From: Chloranthus sessilifolius
Lineage: Eukaryota > Streptophyta > Magnoliopsida > Chloranthales > Chloranthaceae
Reading direction: 5' to 3'
DNA length: 64,000 bases
Assembly: GCA_021018995.1 (NCBI GenBank)
Contig: CM037586.1
Coordinates: 6,298,328-6,362,327, forward strand
Shown piece by piece: positions 36,901 to 45,900 of the stretch (positions within the stretch are counted from its first letter, which is position 1; every line of letters begins with the position of its first letter). Under the pieces are notes generated by a model. That model ran no database searches and was not told the origin of the DNA. It worked only from the letters and a program-made list of their open reading frames with translations. The position numbers were made by a program, and so were the translations under genes.

Positions 36901-39900
36901 CTTCTCTCTTTTTTTTTTCCTTATTTTCTCTCCTCTCATCTCTCTTCTTCCTCCTCTTCCACACCGGAGACCATTTTAGGCCTTTAGCACAATCCGAAAA
37001 GCGTGAGATTGCCACCGTATTGCCGGAGATTATATAGAAGGTACATGTTCTACCATTTAAGGTTATTTTTTCCTCATTTCTTATATTTTCACCTTTATTT
37101 ATTCAAGATCTACCCATAAATATGGTAGATCTTGAAATTTTAGGCCCAAATTTGGGGGTTTTGTGTTAAACCCCCATAATTTGAGCCTATAATGTCTCTA
37201 ATGAGTCCTAAATTGGGTTTATTTTTAGAGTTTGTGACCTAGAGCTAACCTAGCTTAAATCTACTAACTTAGGTTTATTTTTTTCCTAAAATAAATCAAA
37301 ATATTTAGTTAATTAGCTGCTCACATAGATAACAGATTATTATTTATTTTTTACATTGATTTATCTATTAAAGAAAATTAACCTATATTAATTATTTACT
37401 AACATATATTAATTACTCTTTCAAAAATTAATTTATATATTATCATTAATTAATTTATCATCATTAATTAATATATCATCAATGACATGTGACACATGTT
37501 ATGGGGTATGTGACACATTATCAATGACATGTGCTACATGCCATTAATTACATGTGATGTGTCACATGTTATTGATGATGTGTCACATATCCCATGACAT
37601 GTGTCACATGACATGAGGTGTGTGATACATGTCATTTGATGATGTGTATCACCTGTAATTAATGAAATGTCACATACCCCTTGACATGTGTCACATGTCT
37701 TTGATGATGGGTCACATACCCCATGACATGTGACACATGTAATCAACATATGACACATCATTTGTCACATGCAATTAGGAAAATATAATCGATGTTTAGC
37801 TACTTGTAATTAACATCCTATATTCTGGTAATTGATGTAAGAGAAATAAATATGGTACGTGGTCAAGATCCAGCCTGACAATATGACAAAACAATATATG
37901 ACAATAGGCTCCGAATCAAATGTAGGCTCAATGGGAAGAAAATGTAGGGAGGAGGTATGACACGATTGAATGAGCATTTGGCTCACATTAAGGGAGAGAT
38001 TAAAGGGTGTGAGCATGTTCCGAGAGAGGTGATGCTAGCCATGAGTCCACCTTGAAGGCAGCTAAGGGATTAGACATGTATGAGAGAAGTCGACCAAGAT
38101 ATAGACATGTATGAGAGAATCAGGAGGGGGATCCAGAGTTTCCTGTACCTGGAGCTGAGGGATTAGGGGATGATGAGGATGATGAGGATGTCGATGCGGT
38201 GACAGCCAGAGTGATGAGGGAGAGTGCTAGAGAAGCACGAGCTCGACGAGATTAGGAAGATGTTGATTATCGATTTCGGTCCAGCTTGAGGGGCCCATCC
38301 ATGCGTGTTGGTGGTAGTGCGTCTAGTCAGAGGCCATATGATATCGATGATGATGAGGATATTGAGGACATTGAGGAGACTGTGGGGTTGCGTAGGTCAG
38401 CAACAGTGAGGGAGTTCAGGAGGTTACTACAGGTCTTACTACAGGTCCCATGGATGCGTTCATGTATCAGACAGAGAGTTCAAAATAAACAAAATTGAGC
38501 GAAACCTTACTAAAAACCTGGGGGAAGATGCTCGGAAAGACCATTATAAAGTTCGTGGTATTCAACCACATTCCGAGTTAAGTTGTGGAGTCGCCATACT
38601 TCAAAAGTATGATTAACACTAGTGCAGAAGCTGGTCCAGGAGTTCAAAAGCCTTCTGCATACGAGGTATTTGTGCCCTTACTGGATGATGAGTACGTGGA
38701 GATCGGAGCGTACATGAAAAGCCTCGAGGAAGTATGGGATGAGAGAGGTTGCACAATTATATGCGATGGATGGACCCATCCGACAAGGAAGAATTTGATG
38801 AACTTTTTGGTCTACAACGAAGCCTGGATAGTATTTCTAAAATCAGTCGATGCTTCTAAACACGTGAAGACAGCTGATTACCTCTTTCAACTAATGAATA
38901 AGGTTGTTGAAGAGGTTGGAGAGAAGCGGGTTGTGCAGGTGGCAACAGACAATGGCGCCAATTATAAAGCGGATGGTACAAAATTAATGTTGAAGAGACC
39001 TCACGTACTGGACTCTGTGTGTCGCTCATTACGTGGACCTCATTTTTGAGAATTTGGGAAAGAGGATTAAGGCACAGACAACTATTCAGAAGGGAAGAAT
39101 GATTACTTCTTTTCTATACAACAGTGACAAGTTGGTCAATTTAATGAGGGAAATCACTAAGAACAAGTTGCTCAGACCTGAGATTAGACGATTTGCCACA
39201 CAATTTCTAGCCCTACAGAGCTTGGCTAGATAGGCGTGAGCTGAAAAGCATGATGTCGTCCGAAGAATGGGGAAAATGTGAATCAGAACTACCACGATCC
39301 AAGAGACCTGCTTACACTGAAGTTGCTGACCTAATCTACATCACTTAGTTTTGGACAAATGTTGACCACCTGATCGCTGTCACTACCCTGTTGGTACAAG
39401 TACTGAGGTTGGTAGATGGTGATGAGAAATCAACGTTGGGGTATGTATACGAGTCAACAGACAGGGTGAAATTGGCTATCAAAATCAAATGCCCTACAAA
39501 ATATAAATGATATTGGCCAATTATCGATAAGATGTGGGATAAACAATTCCACCAGTACTTGCATGTTGTAGGTAAAACATACTAAACTGCTTATGTAGCG
39601 ATTTGTATTTATTTATTCTTTTTCATATTATTCACTGTTTCTATATATTGATGAGGTTGCTCATATTTTATGTATAGCACACTACTTAAATCCGACCTTC
39701 CAGTATACGCGACGCTTCGAGTTGAGTGAGGCCGATGAAGTGTACAGTGGTTTGTTCAATGTTATCCAACGAATGAAGCCTGAGTTGGCGAACCAAGGTC
39801 AAACCATAAGAGACGTGAGTAGTCATAACTCGTAAGTCAGAGGCTATATGATCTGTTTATTGATATGTTGGTTATTGTATTTCATCTTTGTAGATTGATA

Positions 39901-42900
39901 TATTCCGCAAGAAACATGAGTCATTTGGGATGAGGTTAGTGCAATTCCAAATCCAACACTATAAATCGGCTGATTGATGGATGCACTATGAATATGATGG
40001 TCTAATACGGAGGCGAATTGTCATGTGCGTTTTATCGCAAATATGTTCCTCATCCAACTGTGAGTGGAATTGGAGTACCTTCTCTCTCATTCACATGAAA
40101 CAAGGAATAGGTTAACTATGAGTCGATTGGAAAAGTTAGTCTACTGTCATTACAACATGTCAATAAGGGTCAGGAATATGCAGAAGACTAACCATGGTAA
40201 GCCAATATTTGACGTCTTAGTTCATACATTTTTTATTTGATGTAATCGACAAGGCATATATTAATTTATCTATCAAATTCTACCTTACAGATAATGAATA
40301 TTTTAATCCCATGGAGTTGGATTAAATATTCGAGGAAGATGACCCTTTGAATCAGTGGATTAAAGAGAAAAACACTAATGTTAGACAGTGAGAGCACTAC
40401 ATGGTTAGACGATTCAGAAAGAACAACGGAGGAGCAGACTTCTCAACAACCTAGGCGAAGAAGACTGCATCGTCATTCAGTGCTTGGATTTGATGACGAA
40501 ACACCGCTCGGTAGTGACTAAGGAGATGATGATGGGGGTGTTGGGGGTGATGGTGGAGGCAATGAAACCCATGTTGGCACTAGTGGTGGAGGCGATGATG
40601 TTGGTCCCTCTTATTCTTATGGAGGTATTGCCGCATGGGATGATGAAGTGGTAACAATGTTTGAGACTCCTACATTTAGAGGTGGAGGGGTTGAAGGAAG
40701 AGGAGATTCAGAATCTTACCAACCCCCATAAGGTCCATAAGATGATTTAGGCTATACTATATGTAGCTTCGGGGGATTTAGTTTGCAAAACACCGAAGAT
40801 TCAACAACTAATAGCCCATATCCAATCCCTCAACCAACCTACCCCGAACATGAAGACTTCGTTGGTCAAATTTTTGGACGACCAACGTTTCCGTGTTACA
40901 TTGATCCATACTCTAGAGTATGGGTTAGTGTCATACGGAAATGTCAGTCCTCTAAAAATTTGACCAACAAAGTCTTCATGTTGGGGGTAGGATGGTTGAG
41001 GGATTGGGTATGAGTTACTGGTTGCTGAATCTTCGGTGTTTTGCAAACTAAATCTCCCAAAGTTAGATATAGTATAACCCAAATCATCTTGTGGGGGTTG
41101 GTAAGATTCTGAATCTCCTCTTCCTTCTAAATATAAGAGTCTCAGACATTGTTACCAGTTCATCATCCCATGCGGCAATATCTTCATAAGAATAAGGACC
41201 GGTATCATTCCCTCTACCATTAGTGCCAACGTGGGTTTCATCGCCTCTACCATCACCCCCATCATCATCTCCATAGTCACTATCGGGCTATGAGTCAGTG
41301 TAATACAGAAATGTCGGTCTTCCAAAAATTTGACCAACAAAGTCTTCATCTTGGGGGTAGGTTATGTGGGTTTCATCGCCTCTACCATCATCTCCCTAGT
41401 CACTATTGGGTTATGGGTCAGTGTAATACGGAAATGTCGGTCTTCCAGAAATTTGACCAATGAAGTCTTCATCTTAGAGGTAGGTTGGTTGAGGGAGTGG
41501 GTATGGGTTACTGGTTGTTGAATCTTCGGTGTTTTGCAAACTAAATCCCCCAAAGCTAGATATAGTATAACCCAAATCACCTTGTGGGGGTTAGTAAGAT
41601 TCTGAATCTCCTCTTCCTTCAACCCCTCCACCTCTAAATATAGGAATCTCAATCATTGTTACCGGTTCATTATCTCATGCGGCAATACCTCCATAAGAAT
41701 AAGAGGGACCAGCATCATCACCTCCACTACTAGTGCCAACATGGGTTTCATCGCCTCCATCACCCCCAGCACCCCTATCATCATCTTCTCCTTGGTCACT
41801 ATCGGATTGTGTTTCGTCATCAGATCCAACCACTGAATGATGATATAGTCTTCTTTTCCGCCTAGGTTGTTGAGAAGTCTACTCTGTTGTTCGTTCTGCA
41901 TCGTCCAACCATGTAGTGCTCTCACTATCCAACATTGTCACTTCTCTCTCTTCAATCCACTAATTCAAAGGGTCATCCTCTGCGAATATATAATCCAACT
42001 CGATGAGATTAAAATGTTCACTATTTGTAAGGTAGAATATTATAGATGAATTAGTATATGCCTTGTCAATTACGTCAAATAAAAAATGTATGAACTAAGA
42101 CGTCAAATAATTTCTTACCACAGTTGGTCCTCTAGATATTCCTGACCCTTAATCGCATGTTGCAATGGCAGTAGACTAACTTTTCCAGTCGACTCATAGT
42201 TAGCTTATTCCTTGTCTTCGTGTGAATGAGAGAGAAGATACTCCAATTCCGCTTACAGTTGGATGAGGAACATGTTTGCGATAAAACGCGCATGGCAATC
42301 TGCCTCAATATTGGACCATCATGGCATTCCATAGTGCATCCACCAATCAGTCAGTTTATCGTTTTGGATTTAAGATTGCCCTAACCTCATCTCAAATGAC
42401 CCATGTTTCTTACGGAACATATCAATCTACAAAGATGGAATACAATCAACCACATATCAATAAACAGGTCATATGACCTCTGACTTATGAGTTATGACTA
42501 CTCCTGTCTCTTATGGCTTGACCTTGGTCCGCTAACTCAGGCTTCATTAGTTGGATGACATTGAGCAAACCCCTGTACACTTTATTGGCCTCACTCAACT
42601 TGAAGCGCCGCGCATACTGGAAGGTTGGAATCAAGTAGTGTGCTATACATAAAATATGAGCAATCTCATAAGTATATGGAAATAGTGAATAATATGAAAA
42701 ATAATAAATAAATACAAATCACTACATAAGCAATTTAGCATGTTTTTCCTATGGCATGTAAGTACTGGTGAAATTGTATATCCCACCTCTTGTCGATGAC
42801 CGCTCAATATTATTTATATTTTGTAGGGCATTTGGTTCTGATAGCTAATTTTGCATTGCCCATTGACTCGTAAACATATCCCATCGTTGGTTTCTCATCA

Positions 42901-45900
42901 CCATCTACCAACCTAAACACTTATACCAACAGGGTAGTGATGGTGATCAGGTGGTCAACATCTGTCCAAAACTAGGTGCTATAGATCAAGTCAGCAACTT
43001 CAATGCAAACATGTCTCTTTGATCGTGATAGTTCTGATTCACATTTTCTCCATTCTTCGGATAACATCATGCTTTTCAGTTCACACCTATATCCAGCTAG
43101 GCTCTGTAGGGTTAGAAATTGTGTGGCAAACTGTCTAATCCCAGGTCGGAGCAGCTCGATCTTAGTGAACTCCCTCATTAAATTGACCAACTCAGCATGA
43201 GGTCTGGGGAGCTATTCTTAGAGCCTTCTGTATGTCCTGGGTGATGCCTCAAAATCCGTACGTGCTCATGCTGAGTTGGGAAGCGACGGAGGTGGAAAAG
43301 GGGGATAGGGGACCTTGGAGGGCTGCGATTTTTGCGGTTTTGTGGAGCATCTGGTGCGAAAGGAACCGCAGAATTTTCGAAGACAAAATCAGGCCAGTCG
43401 GAATGATTATCAGGGCGGTCGCGGAGCTCGTTACCTTCTGGGGAGCGCGTGGAGATCAAGAGGACAGCAGTCCCATTTTCTCTTGGGACCCGGGCTAATG
43501 TATGGGGTCTATGTGGTGTGTGGTGTGAGTTGTCCTTAGAGATAGGCCTATGTTTTCTTTTTTTGTGTCGCTTGATTGTATATGGCTTTAGCGCCTTGCT
43601 GGTTTCTATATAATCTCTTATTACTTATCAAAAAAAAAAATAGTGGCCTGTGCCTTGGTCTTTTTTTCCAAATCCTCAATAATGAGGTCCACGCAATGAG
43701 CGGCACACGAAGCCCAGTACAAGTGAGATCTCTTCAACATTAATTTTGTACCAGCCAGTTTATAATTGGATGTATTGTCTGTTACCACCTGCACAACTCG
43801 CTTTTCCAACCTCTTCCACTATCTTATCCATTAGTTGAAAGAGGTAATAAGCCATCTTCGCGTGTTTAGAAGCATTGACTGATTTAAAAAATACTCTCCC
43901 GGCATCGCTGCAGAGCAGAAAGTTCATCAAATTCTTGTCGAACTGGTCTATCCATCACACATAATTGTGCAATGTCTCTCATCTCATACTTTCTCAAAGC
44001 TTTGCACGTATGCTCCAATCTCCGTGTACTCGTCATCCAGTATGGGCCCAGATACCTCATATGCAGAAGGGTTTTGAACTTCTGGACCAACTTCTACACT
44101 AGTGTCAATCATACTTTTGAAGTATGGTGACTCCACAACCTGACTGAGATTGTAGTTGAATACCACGAACTTTCTAATGGCCTTTCCGAGCTTCTTCCCT
44201 CAGGTTTTCAGTAAGATTGCACTCAATTTTGTTTGTTTCGAATATCCTTATCCGATACATGAACGCATCCATGGGACCTGTAGTAGGCCTCCTGGACTCC
44301 CTGACGATTGCTGACCTGCACAATCTCGCAGTCTCCTCAATGTCCTCATCATCATCAAGATCACATTGCCTCTGACTAGACCCACCAACACGCATGGATG
44401 GGGCCCTCAAGCTAGACTGAAATCAATAATCGACATCTTCCTAATCTCGTCGAGCTCGTGCTTCTCTAGCACTCTCCCTCATCACTCTGGCTGTCACCGC
44501 ATCAACACCCTCATCATCCCCTAATCCCTCAAGTCCAGGTACAGGAAACTCTGGATCTCCCCTCCTGATTCTCTCATACATGTCCCTATCTTGGTCGGCT
44601 TCTGTTTTTTTTGTCCCTTTAGCTGCCTTCAAGGTGTGGATCTCATGGCTAGCATCACCCCATTCGGGATATGTTCACACCCTTTAATCTCTCCCTCAAT
44701 GTGAGTCCAATGCTCATTCAATCGTGTTATACCTCCTCCCTGCATTTTCTTCCTACAAAACCTATATTCGATTCAGAGTCTATTGTCATCTCTTGCTTTG
44801 CTGTATTGTCAGGCTAGATCTTGCCCATGTACCATATTTATATATTTCACCTGTATGAATTACCAGAATATAAGATGTTAATTACAAGCAGCTAAACATC
44901 GATGATATGCTCCTAATTACATGTGGCAAATGATGTGTCACATGTAATTAATGACATGTGACACATGTCATAGGATATGTGATACATCATCAATGATATG
45001 TGACACATTTCATTAATTACATGTGATACGTCACATGTAATTAATGACATGACATGTGACACTGTCATGAGGTATGTGACACATTATCAAATGACATGTG
45101 TCACATGTCATTAATTACATGTGACACACATCATCAAATGACATGTGACACATGTCATTGATGATGTGTCACATACCCCATGACATGTGTCATATGCCAT
45201 TAATTACATGTGACATGTCATGGGGTATGTGACACATCATCAAATGACGTATGTCACACACCCCATGACATGTATCACATGTCATTGATGATATATTAAT
45301 TAATGATAATATATAGATTAATTTTTGAAAGAGTAATTAATATATGTTAGTAAATATAGGTTAATTTTCTTAAATAGATAAATCTATATAAATAATAATT
45401 TATTATCCATGTGAGCAACTAATTAATCAAATATTTTGATTTATTTTAGGAAAAAAATAAACCTAAGTTAGTAGATCTAGGCTCGGTTAGCTCTAAGTCA
45501 CAAACCCTAGAAATAAACTCAATTTAGGATACGTTAGAGCCATTATAGGCTCAAATTAGAGGAGTTTCACACAAAACCCCCCAAATTTGGGCCTAAAATT
45601 TCAAGATCTACCATATTTATGAGTAGATCTTGAATAAAGGTGAAGATGTAAGAAATTGGGGAAAAATAACCTTAAATAGTAAAACACATACCTTCTATAC
45701 GATTTCCGGTGATTCGGCGGCGATCCCGCACTTTTCGGGTGGTGCTAAAAGCCTAAAATGGTCTCCGGTGTGGAAGAGGAGGAAAAAGAGAGAAAATAAG
45801 GAGAAAAAAAAGAAGAGAGAGAATGGGGTTTAAAACTGAAACCCTATGTTGCAGCTCGGTGGAGGGGCCCACTAAAAAAAGTTCACATTATCGGACGATA

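Larger units (their letters stand above)
36677..40914 (+). mobile_element. hAT-3: left arm of the inverted pair
   Basis: It is oriented left to right: subterminal ATTATCGGACGATAATTT motifs (36775-36845), leader, predicted donor at 37041, intron with ACATGTGACAC repeats, predicted acceptor at 37841, ATGGTACG start at 37852 and then degraded transposase to the central palindrome. Its own 3' terminus is absent. Confidence 0.85.

Noticed and set aside
37534..37761. 75-codon minus-strand [13 protein letters not shown] Cys-rich frame
   Set aside because: It mirrors the ACATGTGACAC repeat array and is not a metallothionein-like gene.
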